Positions 18,316 through 27,693 of a stretch of DNA of 64,000 nt are shown here, piece by piece. The stretch lies in assembly GCF_026094475.1 (NCBI RefSeq), contig NZ_JAPELL010000001.1, positions 1,512,326-1,576,325 on the forward strand, written 5' to 3'. A program made the position numbers and the translations under genes. The DNA comes from Homoserinimonas sedimenticola. Lineage in GTDB: Bacteria; Actinomycetota; Actinomycetes; Actinomycetales; Microbacteriaceae. The notes beneath the pieces were generated by a model, which was not told the DNA's origin, made no database searches, and saw only the letters and a program-made list of their open reading frames with translations. Positions within the stretch are counted from its first letter, which is position 1. Each line of letters starts with the position of its first letter.

Positions 18316-19578
18316 CTAGCGGAGCGGGTCGAACGCGTCGAGCAGCGGATGCCGCGGCCTGCCCGTCATCGCATCCGCCAGCACCCGTCCCGTGAGCGGC
18401 CCCAGCGTCACACCCCACATGCCGTGCCCACCCGCAACGTGCACGCGCGGCGAACGCGTCACGCCGACGAGCGGCAGACCGTCGGGCGTGCACGGCCGCG
18501 AGCCGACCCACTCGTCCTCACGCGCATCCCAGTCCACGCCCGTGAAGAGGGGGCGTGCCGCCTCCACGAGCGTCGTGATCCGCCGCGGGTCGGGCGGGGC
18601 ATCCGCCGCGCGGAACTCCATCATTCCACCCACCCGCAACCGGTCGCCGAGCGGCGTGCACGCCACCCGCTGCGCCGCGAAATAGATCGGATGCTCCGGC
18701 ACGACCTCCGGGCGCACACTGAAGCTGTACCCGCGCCCCGCCTGCACGAGGGTCTTCACGCCGAAGCGCCGCGCGAGCCCGCCGAGCCAGGTCCCCGTCG
18801 CGAGGACGACCGCGTCGGCCGCCAGCTCCTCCGCCTCGGGCAGGGCACCTTCGGTGGCGGGTCGGGCGACCGTGACGGTGACGCCGGAACCGAGATCCGC
18901 GACATCCGCCACCGTCGTGTGGGTGAGGATCGTGCCACCCCGCGCCTCGACCGCCTCGGCGAGCGCCCGCACGAAGAGGGGCGGATTGATGTAGCGCTGG
19001 CCGGAGACGCGGATGCCGTGGGTCACCAGGCCGCTCACGGCCGGCTCGATCGCGCGCACCTCGTCGCCTGAGATGAGGCGAAAGTCGACCTCACCGCCGC
19101 GCTTCTCGATCTCGGCGAACTCGTGGCGCAGCACGTCGCGGTCGCGCTCGCTGGTGAAGGCGGTGAGGAACGGTTCCGCCGTGATGGTGCGGTCGGCGAC
19201 GCCTCCGTCGGCGAGGCGGTCGAAGGAGTCGAGGCTCCACCGGTTGATCTCGGCGAAGGTCTTCATGTTGCGGCGCCACTTCGGGGGCGTCGAATGCCAC
19301 GCGAAGTCGGTGAGGAAGCGCAGGAGCTTCGGGTCGGCCGCGAGCGGCACGTAAACGGGTGAACGTGGGTCGACCACGGCCCTCACGCCGTAGCGGAAGA
19401 TTGCAGGTTCCGGCAGCGGAAGGGTCAGCGCGGGCGCGATCCAGCCCGCGTTGCCCCACGAGGCGCCGAGGCCGACCTCGCCGCGGTCGACGACCCTCAC
19501 CTCGACGCCACGCTCCTGCAGGAACCACGCCGTGCTCAGTCCGACGATCCCTGCCCCCACGATGATCACGCTGCGCAT
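18316..19578 (-). CDS. FAD-dependent amino-acid oxidoreductase, DadA-like
   Basis: 420 residues. N-terminal Rossmann FAD motif GAGIVGLSTAWFLQERG with an acidic strand-2 end (VVDRG), then the DAO-family ASWGNAGWIAP block typical of D-amino-acid dehydrogenase DadA. The C-terminal FAD-contact segment is VAGGHGMWGVTLGPLTGRVLADAM. It probably oxidises D-amino acids or a related amine, passing electrons to quinone or oxygen; no alanine racemase is nearby. TAGGGT exactly 6 bases before the ATG indicates a leaderless mRNA. Confidence 0.88.
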   Translation of the reverse strand: MRSVIIVGAGIVGLSTAWFLQERGVEVRVVDRGEVGLGASWGNAGWIAPALTLPLPEPAIFRYGVRAVVDPRSPVYVPLAADPKLLRFLTDFAWHSTPPKWRRNMKTFAEINRWSLDSFDRLADGGVADRTITAEPFLTAFTSERDRDVLRHEFAEIEKRGGEVDFRLISGDEVRAIEPAVSGLVTHGIRVSGQRYINPPLFVRALAEAVEARGGTILTHTTVADVADLGSGVTVTVARPATEGALPEAEELAADAVVLATGTWLGGLARRFGVKTLVQAGRGYSFSVRPEVVPEHPIYFAAQRVACTPLGDRLRVGGMMEFRAADAPPDPRRITTLVEAARPLFTGVDWDAREDEWVGSRPCTPDGLPLVGVTRSPRVHVAGGHGMWGVTLGPLTGRVLADAMTGRPRHPLLDAFDPLR

Positions 19579-19670
19579 GTCGCCACCCTAACGCCGCGGG
19601 CAGTCACCGGGAGAGGCGAGAATCCGCGCTTCCGAGCATCCCTGGGCACCGAAAGCGCTGTGGGCTCGAC

Positions 19671-21814
<2,144 letters not shown>

Positions 21815-21856
21815 GAGTTCTCTCGACACGACTCGGGGGCGAAGCCGTCCACCCAA

Positions 21857-21918
21857 ATGACGCGTTTTCGGCGAGATGACGCGGCCGCGGCGCGCTCATC
21901 CCGCCGAAAACGGGTCAT
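21857..21918. repeat. Long imperfect palindrome downstream of argG
   Basis: Left arm ATGACGCGTTTTCGGC (21857-21872) pairs with GCCGAAAACGGGTCAT (21903-21918) with one mismatch, and complementarity continues inward with small gaps, giving a ~60-base near-complete dyad. Layout resembles the five-copy palindromic element (a TTTTC run in the left arm, AAAA in the right) but the sequence is different. It may end argG transcription. Confidence 0.6.
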
Positions 21919-21924
21919 CTGCTG

Positions 21925-22053
21925 AGTGGTGGCGTACCGCTCACGATCGTCGTCGAGTGGCGGGAGCGCGGGGTGCCGGAGACGGCGGTGCAACTCGACG
22001 CGATCGCGTTCCGTGAGCTCGCGGCATCCGCGCGACCGCTCTGGGAGGAATAG
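21925..22053 (+). pseudogene. Possible 3' remnant of an unidentified gene
   Basis: About 43 codons in one frame with strongly G/C third positions, reading GVPLTIVVEWRERG, then VPETAVQLDAIAFRE and ending SARPLWEE before a TAG. There is no in-frame ATG/GTG start; the palindrome after argG lies immediately upstream where the 5' part should be. The codon pattern is like the neighbouring genes, so this may be the end of a disrupted gene. No family was recognised. Confidence 0.35.
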
Positions 22054-22074
22054 GGCGCGGCTGCCTGGCCCGCT

Positions 22075-22617
22075 CTACCGCTGCACGGGCTCCGATCCGG
22101 CTGCCTCAGCCGCGACCGGCTCTGACTCGGCGTGGTCTGCCTCTGCGGTGGCGGGCTCTGCGGTAGCGGGTTCCGCGGTAGCGGGTTCCGCGGCGCGTGT
22201 TTTCGCGGCTGCGGGCTCGTCGACGAGATCAGCGTCCTCGTCGAGGTCGGCATCTTCGTCGAACCCGTCGTCCGCTGCATCCTCGTCGAAGCCATGCGCG
22301 AGCGCGTCCTCGGCCTCGACGGCGGATGCCCCTGCTCCCGCCAGTACGGCCTGCCTGGTGCTGCGCGCCAGCGCGTGCACGACGAGCGCGAGCAGCAGTC
22401 CGAGCATGCCGACCGCGACCATGAGCCCGCCGATGGTCGAGGCGGACTGCGCTTCGAAGAGCATCCCGTAGTCACCGGAGCCGGTCGTGTACAGCTCAGC
22501 CTGACGAGCGTTGCCACTCTGCACCAGGAGCACCCCGCCGAGCATCGCGATGACTGAGGCGACCCAGAGGGCGACGAGCGGCGGGTTGAGGCGGGCGAGG
22601 GTCGAGGTGTTCTTCAT
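22075..22617 (-). CDS. Small membrane protein with acidic, repeat-rich tail
   Basis: 180 residues of unknown function. Two hydrophobic helices (about 12-33 and 60-85) are separated by a short polar loop, followed by a charged cytoplasmic or extracellular tail: an Asp/Glu block (DEDAADDGFDEDADLDEDAD) and three AEPAT repeats encoded by 15-bp direct repeats. A GGAAG site lies 3-4 bases before the ATG, and TAGCGT at 22651-22656 (minus strand) is a likely -10 box. The low-complexity tail may vary in length between strains. Confidence 0.7.
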   Translation of the reverse strand: MKNTSTLARLNPPLVALWVASVIAMLGGVLLVQSGNARQAELYTTGSGDYGMLFEAQSASTIGGLMVAVGMLGLLLALVVHALARSTRQAVLAGAGASAVEAEDALAHGFDEDAADDGFDEDADLDEDADLVDEPAAAKTRAAEPATAEPATAEPATAEADHAESEPVAAEAAGSEPVQR

Positions 22618-22677
22618 GGTCTTCCTGACGTCGGTTCAAGCGAAGCCCCGACGCTATTGACCGGCGCTTGGCGTTTG

Positions 22678-23652
22678 CTATGCGCCAGCCGTGCGTCTTC
22701 CCTCAGTGTTGGCCCGCTCGCGCAGCGCGTCTCTCGAGCGGCGGATGGCGAGGGCGACGAGGGATGCAGCGGCGATGAGCACGACGGCGTAGAACGCTAG
22801 ACCCGCCGCCGCGTGCGGGTCCGTCCGCACCGCCGCCGCGCCGACCACGACCGCCCAGGGCCCGACGAGAGTAAGCGAGAAGAGGGCATCCGACGGTCGA
22901 CGGGCGATGCCGAGGACCACTGCGAGCGCCAGCATGCCGAGCACAATCCACTCGATGGGTGAGGTGTGAAGCATCCAGAAGGCGCGCTCCCAGACAACGT
23001 ACCCCTGGATGCTGCCGCTCGCCGCCAGCATGACCGATGCTACGGCTGTCGCGAATCCGATGGCGACGAGCATCCGTGCACCCCGGGAAGGGGTGCCGAG
23101 AAGGGTGGCGGCGGCCAGCAGCATGAACATGCCGAGCGTGGTCGCCATGGGACCGAACCACACGTCGCCCTGCAGCCAGTTGCTCAAGCGCAGGAGGGGC
23201 GGTACGAGCACGGCGAGACCGAGCACCCATCGCATGGCCGCGTACCGACGCAGGAGAAACAGGGAGAGCGCGATCGGCCACAGTGCGTAGACGAGCGGAC
23301 CCGGGTTGATGAACGGTCCGAACGATCCGCGAGCGATCATCTCCCAGTCGGTGACGGTGGCCCACGGCGCCCACGAGAAGACGGTGAAGAACGCGACAGC
23401 GAGCACGGTGCCGGTGGCGAGAGCGGCAGTCGAGATGAGGTCGCGAACGCCGGTGGGCAGCACAGCCGACCCGCGGGTCGCGACGCCCGTCACAGCGAGG
23501 TTGAGCAGTTCACCCCGGGCCGGCGTCGCGCGGCCCTCTGCGTCGGCGCCGTCAAGAAGTGTCGAGAGCACGACCTCCCCATGGCGCTCGCGCCAGCGCG
23601 TCGGGTACCAGCGGAGGGCGCGGCGGTAGCGCTGCTCGAGCGCGGCGCTCAT
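22678..23652 (-). CDS. Membrane protein paired with PadR regulator
   Basis: 324 residues. The cytoplasmic N-terminus (EQRYRRALRWYPTRWRERHG...) is like the prefix domain found before PadR-linked permeases, followed by about eight hydrophobic helices (about 85-305). The start overlaps the PadR stop by four bases, so it is coupled to the regulator and is probably under its control. No transport motif is seen. It might sense or relieve envelope stress with PadR, but that is inference. Confidence 0.78.
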   Translation of the reverse strand: MSAALEQRYRRALRWYPTRWRERHGEVVLSTLLDGADAEGRATPARGELLNLAVTGVATRGSAVLPTGVRDLISTAALATGTVLAVAFFTVFSWAPWATVTDWEMIARGSFGPFINPGPLVYALWPIALSLFLLRRYAAMRWVLGLAVLVPPLLRLSNWLQGDVWFGPMATTLGMFMLLAAATLLGTPSRGARMLVAIGFATAVASVMLAASGSIQGYVVWERAFWMLHTSPIEWIVLGMLALAVVLGIARRPSDALFSLTLVGPWAVVVGAAAVRTDPHAAAGLAFYAVVLIAAASLVALAIRRSRDALRERANTEGRRTAGA

Positions 23653-23990
23653 GCTCCCGCTCCCGCGATCGCCACCCCACGGCCGTGGAGTCGTCGTCGC
23701 GCCTGCTGCGCGTTCCGCTCAAGGCGCGCGACCTCGTCTGCGAGTTCGTGAGCGCCGGCATCCGTCAACTTGTAGTAGCGGCGCAGACGCCCGTCAATGA
23801 CCTCCTCGCCCGCTGCTGCGACAAGCTCCTGTTCCTGCAGCCGCTCGAGCGCGGCATAGAGGGTGCCGACCTTGAGTGTCACGCGCCCGCCGGAGAGAGC
23901 GGATGCCTCGGCGATGAGTGCATAGCCGTGCTTTCGCCCCTCGGCGAGCGCTGTGAGGATCAGGAAGGTGGGTTCGCGCATCTCTGCCAT
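23649..23990 (-). CDS. PadR-family transcriptional repressor (1)
   Basis: 113 residues, the short PadR-s2 type. Winged helix: EPTFLILTALAEGRKHGYALI, then LKVGTLYAALERLQEQELVAA and the wing GRLRRYYKLTDAG; a short C-terminal helix for dimerisation. A TATTGT box 6 bases before the ATG indicates a leaderless transcript, and a 12-bp perfect palindrome lies just upstream, which suggests autoregulation of this gene and the overlapping membrane-protein gene. Confidence 0.9.
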   Translation of the reverse strand: MAEMREPTFLILTALAEGRKHGYALIAEASALSGGRVTLKVGTLYAALERLQEQELVAAAGEEVIDGRLRRYYKLTDAGAHELADEVARLERNAQQARRRLHGRGVAIAGAGA

Positions 23991-23996
23991 GGCGCA

Positions 23997-24024
23997 ACAA
24001 TACTCTGCTCGCCGATATATATCG
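23997..24024 (-). promoter_or_regulatory. padR(1) promoter with palindromic operator
   Basis: TATTGT (minus strand, 23997-24002) is the -10 box; CGATATATATCG (24013-24024) is a perfect 12-bp palindrome across the spacer and -35 zone. PadR operators are commonly AT-rich dyads of this kind. The second padR in the window has CGATATATC over its own -10 box. Confidence 0.65.
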
Positions 24025-24090
24025 ACACCTTTGCCGCGGTGCGCTCTCGGCGCGCTACAGACCTGCTCGCCGCGCCCGAAGTTTCGGCAG

Positions 24091-24141
24091 CGGCGAGACG
24101 ACTCCGGGTGCGGCGAGACGAACTGAGGCGCGGCGAGCGGA
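24091..24141. repeat. Three 20-bp-spaced copies of CGGCGAG
   Basis: CGGCGAGACGA at 24091 and 24111 and CGGCGAGCGGA at 24131: a regular 20-bp period in the gap between the septum-domain gene and padR. One inverted copy (CTCGCCGC) lies just upstream near 24066. No function assigned. Confidence 0.55.
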
Positions 24142-24159
24142 GCGAGTGCCGCGGCGGCG

Positions 24160-25209
24160 CTACCGCACGGCCAGCAGGGACTCCGCGATCGGCTCGCCCG
24201 AGGCGCGGCTGAGGAAGCACGCGTAGCTGCGGTCGCCGTTGGCCCACTCCGTCGCGTCGCCCGCGTAGGTGATCTGCCACTGCAGGTCGGTGTAGGCGGA
24301 TGCTGCGTCGAAGTCGAGCAGTTCGCCCGCGTCGCAGAGGGTCGTCGTGAGCCCCTGCCAGCCCTCGGCGTCGAGGTAGACGGTCACCTCGGGGCCCACC
24401 TCGCCGCGATGCATCAGCTGGGCCGCGTGCGGTTCTGCGCAGTCGACGACCGTGAATTCGTCGGCCCACACCGTGTCGAGCGGGTCGAGGCATTCGCCGC
24501 CCTGCAGCGCCGACCACGGGTGAACGCCCGGTTCCAGGGCGACGGATGCTGCGGCGTCCGTGCCCCCTGCGGCCGCGGTCGCGGCATCCGCGGGCCCGCG
24601 CAGCGTCGTGCCGAACGTGTACAGGCCGACGAGCATGACGGCGAGGAGCGCGCCGCCGGCGACGCCGACGAGCACGCGCTGCGACGTTCCCAGGCGGGAC
24701 CAGACCCCGGAGGACGGTGGCGCCGCGGATGCTGCGGCCGTCGCTGTAGGCACCTGCGGGGCGTGCAGGGCGACGGTCGGCATGGCGCCGGCGGCGGAAC
24801 CCGGCAGCGTGCCCGGCGGAAGCACAGACGTGGGCGGGGTTGCGTCTGCTCCAGCCATCGGCATCGCAACTGTCGCGACATCGGCGGGGGACGATGCGAG
24901 CGTGTGGGGCTGCGGAGGAACCGGCATCGCGACGGTGGGGGAGAAGCGGTCGTGCACGGGACCGCGCGGCTCCTCGGGCGGGAGGGGAGGGTGCGAGGCG
25001 GCGGTGGTTTCGCGCCAGGATGCGGGGGCTTCAACGGGCTCAACCCGCTCAGTCGGTTCACCCCGCGCCGGGGGCTCGACGAGCGGTACGGGGGCCGTGG
25101 GTGGGGCGATGAAGGGGTTGATGTTGTCGTCGTATTCGCGGAACTTGTCGTCGCCGAAGAGGTCGTCGAGGCCTCCCTCGTCGGCGTGGGTTCCGTCGCG
25201 CCAGCCCAT
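24160..25209 (-). CDS. Membrane protein with extracellular septum-formation-like domain
   Basis: 349 residues. A long Pro/Ala/Val-rich cytoplasmic region (about 1-165) precedes one membrane helix (RVLVGVAGGALLAVMLVGLYTFG) and an extracellular domain of about 125 residues. That domain has the pattern of the Septum_form family: GECLDPLD, VDCAEPHAAQLMHRGEV, LCDAGELLDFDA and SYACFLSR, with four cysteines likely forming two disulfides. The family was named from a mycobacterial protein linked to division; the role here is unproven. It starts 4 bp after the pyrE stop and is probably co-transcribed. Confidence 0.75.
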   Translation of the reverse strand: MGWRDGTHADEGGLDDLFGDDKFREYDDNINPFIAPPTAPVPLVEPPARGEPTERVEPVEAPASWRETTAASHPPLPPEEPRGPVHDRFSPTVAMPVPPQPHTLASSPADVATVAMPMAGADATPPTSVLPPGTLPGSAAGAMPTVALHAPQVPTATAAASAAPPSSGVWSRLGTSQRVLVGVAGGALLAVMLVGLYTFGTTLRGPADAATAAAGGTDAAASVALEPGVHPWSALQGGECLDPLDTVWADEFTVVDCAEPHAAQLMHRGEVGPEVTVYLDAEGWQGLTTTLCDAGELLDFDAASAYTDLQWQITYAGDATEWANGDRSYACFLSRASGEPIAESLLAVR

Positions 25210-25213
25210 GGCG

Positions 25214-25762
25214 TTAGGCGAGCCCCAGGTCGGTCAGTGAGATGGCGGCGTGGTAGGGATACCCGGCTTTCTCGATGATCTCGCGGGCACCCGTGTCGCG
25301 GTCGACGACGACAGCCACGCCGGCGATCACGGCGCCGACCTTCTCGAGCGCCTCGATGGCCTTGAGCGGGGATCCGCCGGTCGTGGAGGTGTCTTCGAGC
25401 ACGATGACACGCTTGCCCGCGACATCCGGCCCTTCGACCTGGCGACCGCGGCCGTGATCCTTCGGCTCCTTGCGCACGACGAAGGCGTCATAGTTGGCAC
25501 TGCGTGCCGCGCCCTGGTGCAGCACGGCGGAGGCGATGGGGTCGGCGCCCATCGTCAGGCCGCCGACGGCAGCGACATCCGGGATGTCGGCGATGAGGTC
25601 GAGCATCACCTGGCCGATGAGGGGGGCGACGCGGTGGTCGAGGCTCACCTTGCGCAAGTCGACGTAGTAGCTCGCCTTCTTGCCGCTCGTGAGGGTGAAA
25701 TCCCCGTGGAAGACCGCGTCGGCCTTGATGTATTCGATGAGCTGCTGCCTGGCGTCCGTCAC
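25214..25762 (-). CDS. pyrE: Orotate phosphoribosyltransferase
   Basis: 182 residues. Converts orotate and PRPP to OMP in pyrimidine synthesis. The PRPP-binding motif is VIVLEDTSTTGGSPLKAI (about 117-134), with the PyrE signatures FTLTSGKKASYYVDLRKV near the N-terminus and VVRKEPKDHGRGRQVEG in the flexible catalytic loop. GTG at 25762 gives the family start and has TACAAT 6 bases before it, so the mRNA is probably leaderless. No other pyr gene is adjacent. Confidence 0.95.
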   Translation of the reverse strand: MTDARQQLIEYIKADAVFHGDFTLTSGKKASYYVDLRKVSLDHRVAPLIGQVMLDLIADIPDVAAVGGLTMGADPIASAVLHQGAARSANYDAFVVRKEPKDHGRGRQVEGPDVAGKRVIVLEDTSTTGGSPLKAIEALEKVGAVIAGVAVVVDRDTGAREIIEKAGYPYHAAISLTDLGLA

Positions 25763-25838
25763 CCGGCGATTGTAGCGGGGCGCGCGGGGCGACGGCGACG
25801 GACACCTGTCGCGAAGCCGAGCATGGTAGGCCCGAAGC

Positions 25839-26537
25839 ATGAGCAGTGCCAGCACCGAGGAGCATCTCAGCCGAGCTGAGGTGCTCGCGGCGCGCCTTGA
25901 CCGGCCCATGGGGGCGCTCGGGGTGATCTTTCTCTTCGTCGTGCTGGGCCAGCTGCTCGCAAGCGACCCGACGCTCAGCACGGTGCTCACCGTCGTCGGT
26001 TGGGTCTTCTGGGCGATCTTCGTCGCGGAGTTCCTGCTGCGCGCCTACATCGCGCGATTCCAGGCGGCGTTCTGGCGCAAGAACTGGTGGCAGGTGGTGT
26101 TCCTGCTGGTGCCGTTCCTACGGTTCTTCCGGGCACTCCAGTCGCTGCGCCTGCTGCGGCTCGCGCGCGTGGCCCGTTTCGGCGGAGTCATCTCGGCGGG
26201 GGTGCGCGGCACACGTTCGGCGGGACGTCTGCTCACGAGCCGACTCGCATGGTTGGCCGCAGTGACGGTGGTCGTCATCCTCGTCTCCAGCCAGCTCCTC
26301 TACCTCTTCGGCGTCCACGACAGCTACGCCGACGCCCTCTACGAAGCGGCGATGGCGACCATCACGGGCACGGGCATCACCGCGGATGACACGACCGCTC
26401 GCCTCATCAAGGTGCCGCTCGCGGTCTACTCGGTCGTGGTGTTTGCGACGTTGGCCGGTTCCCTCGGCGCGTTCTTCCTCGACGAGGACCGGCGGAAGCA
26501 CAAGCGCTCGGAGGTTGCCGTGTTGCCCGACGCATGA
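25839..26537 (+). CDS. Voltage-sensor ion-transport domain protein with atypical pore filter
   Basis: 232 residues. Six hydrophobic segments laid out as a one-domain ion channel: S4-like RFFRALQSLRLLRLARVARFG (about 90-110) with Arg at every third position, then two helices flanking a re-entrant loop AAMATITGTGITADD. Potassium channels have T-V-G-Y-G-D at this point; here TGTGITAD lacks the aromatic residue, so ion selectivity is uncertain. No C-terminal RCK or cyclic-nucleotide domain. TAGGCC sits 6 bases before the ATG. Confidence 0.78.
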   Translation: MSSASTEEHLSRAEVLAARLDRPMGALGVIFLFVVLGQLLASDPTLSTVLTVVGWVFWAIFVAEFLLRAYIARFQAAFWRKNWWQVVFLLVPFLRFFRALQSLRLLRLARVARFGGVISAGVRGTRSAGRLLTSRLAWLAAVTVVVILVSSQLLYLFGVHDSYADALYEAAMATITGTGITADDTTARLIKVPLAVYSVVVFATLAGSLGAFFLDEDRRKHKRSEVAVLPDA

Positions 26538-26543
26538 TGGGCG

Positions 26544-26674
26544 TAGGCTCGCTCGTGACCACCGGTCGGCTGTGACCGGATGAGCCGCCCCGGCCTGGGG
26601 CGGCGGGTCGATCGGCGTCCTGCCTCTCCCCGCCGGGGGTGTCCCGGCGTGCCCGCAGACCTAGGAGCCGAAGC
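26544..26674 (+). ncRNA. Structured 5' leader of the F420-0 transporter operon (candidate cis-regulatory RNA)
   Basis: TAGGCT (26544-26549) is a -10 box, predicting a start at about 26555 and a leader of ~120 bases. It folds into three strong hairpins: CCGGTC/GACCGG (26562-26579), GCCGCCCC/GGGGCGGC (26584-26604, 5-base loop) and CGCCGGG/CCCGGCG (26631-26649, 5-base loop). AGGAG (26663-26667) follows, 7 bases before the GTG of the binding-protein gene. A six-codon leaderless reading frame (M-T-T-G-R-L, 26555-26575) lies inside hairpin 1. No cobalamin-riboswitch core sequence is present. Could be a riboswitch, attenuator or simply stable leader. Confidence 0.5.
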
Positions 26675-27661
26675 GTGCCCCACAGCCGTCACATCAGCGT
26701 TCCCCTGGCCGCGGCATCCGTCATCGCCCTCGCCCTCACCGGCTGCACCTCGCAGCCCGTCGAGAGCGACGAGACGGATGCCACAGCCCCCGCCACCTCG
26801 GAATACCCGCTCACGATCGACAACTGCGGCACCGAGATCACAATCGACGGGGCGCCCCAGCGCATCGTCACCATCAAGTCGTCGACGGCGGAACTGCTGC
26901 TCGCGCTCGGCCTCGAGGAGCGCCTCGTGGGGGTCGCCGCGCTCGACGGCCCGCTGCCCGACGAGACCGAGGTCGACATCGTGAGCGACTCGGTGCCCGG
27001 GCAGGAGGCGGTGCTCGCCCTCGAACCCGACTTCGTCTTCGCCGGCTGGGAGTCGAACTTCAGCGCCGAGGGCGCGGGGGAGCGCGAACGCCTCGAGGAG
27101 TTCGGCGTCGAGACCTATGTCGCCCCCGCCGCCTGCAAGCGCGACGGCTACATGCCCGACCCGCTCACCTTCGAGTTCGTCTTCGATAGCATCGCCGAAG
27201 CCGGGGTCATCTTCGACGCCCGCGAGGCGGCCGACGAGCTGCTCACCGAACAGCGGGCCGCCCTCGAGTCGGTCGAACCCGTCGACGACGCCCCCAGTGC
27301 CCTCTGGTACTCGAGCGGTCGCGCGACCCCCTATGTGGGCGCGGGCATCGGCTCGCCCCAGATGATCATGGATGCCGCGGGGCTCGACAACATCTTCGCC
27401 GACATCGACGACTCCTGGTCGTCGGTCAGCTGGGAGACCGTCGTCGCCGCGAACCCCGAGGTCATCGTGCTCGTCGACTCCGACTGGAACACGGCCGAGT
27501 CGAAGATCGCGGTGCTCGAGGAGAACCCGGCCACGGCCGCGCTCGACGCCGTGCGCGAGGGGCGCTACGTCGTGCTCCCCTTCGCCGCGACGGAGGCCGG
27601 CGTGCGCAACGTCGAGGCCGTGACATCCGCCGTCGAGCAGTTGCGGGAGTTGGGCTGGTAG
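26675..27661 (+). CDS. Proposed F420-0 ABC transporter, substrate-binding lipoprotein
   Basis: 328 residues. Lipoprotein signal peptide ending LALTGCTS (lipobox Cys near 22), then a class III binding protein of the BtuF/FepB fold with the usual long middle helix and PQRIVTIKSSTAELLLALG opening. The three-gene cassette and its company (cofE, fgd1 and F420 enzymes within 12 kb) match the actinobacterial set for which uptake of F420-0, the non-glutamylated coenzyme precursor, has been proposed (TIGR03868 type). A cobalamin or siderophore substrate is the alternative. GTG chosen for its AGGAG site and signal peptide. Confidence 0.82.
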   Translation: MPHSRHISVPLAAASVIALALTGCTSQPVESDETDATAPATSEYPLTIDNCGTEITIDGAPQRIVTIKSSTAELLLALGLEERLVGVAALDGPLPDETEVDIVSDSVPGQEAVLALEPDFVFAGWESNFSAEGAGERERLEEFGVETYVAPAACKRDGYMPDPLTFEFVFDSIAEAGVIFDAREAADELLTEQRAALESVEPVDDAPSALWYSSGRATPYVGAGIGSPQMIMDAAGLDNIFADIDDSWSSVSWETVVAANPEVIVLVDSDWNTAESKIAVLEENPATAALDAVREGRYVVLPFAATEAGVRNVEAVTSAVEQLRELGW

Positions 27662-27663
27662 CC

Positions 27664-27680
27664 ATCGACACGGGGTCGAT
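27664..27680 (+). other. Intercistronic hairpin between binding protein and permease genes
   Basis: ATCGAC (27664-27669) and GTCGAT (27675-27680) form a 6-bp stem with a 5-base loop directly after the stop codon. Such hairpins often protect the upstream message and lower permease expression relative to the binding protein. Confidence 0.4.
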
Positions 27681-27693
27681 CGCGGCCCAGCGG

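Noticed and set aside
26544-26674. Cobalamin riboswitch before the BtuFCD-like operon
   Set aside because: The conserved core strings of the cobalamin element (GGTGxxAxTCCxG and the following CCCGC region) were not found; only unrelated hairpins are present.
26580-26984. 134-codon plus-strand frame overlapping the F420-0 binding protein
   Set aside because: Its amino-acid content is Arg/Pro/Ser-rich and it is out of frame with the clear lipoprotein gene; a shadow.
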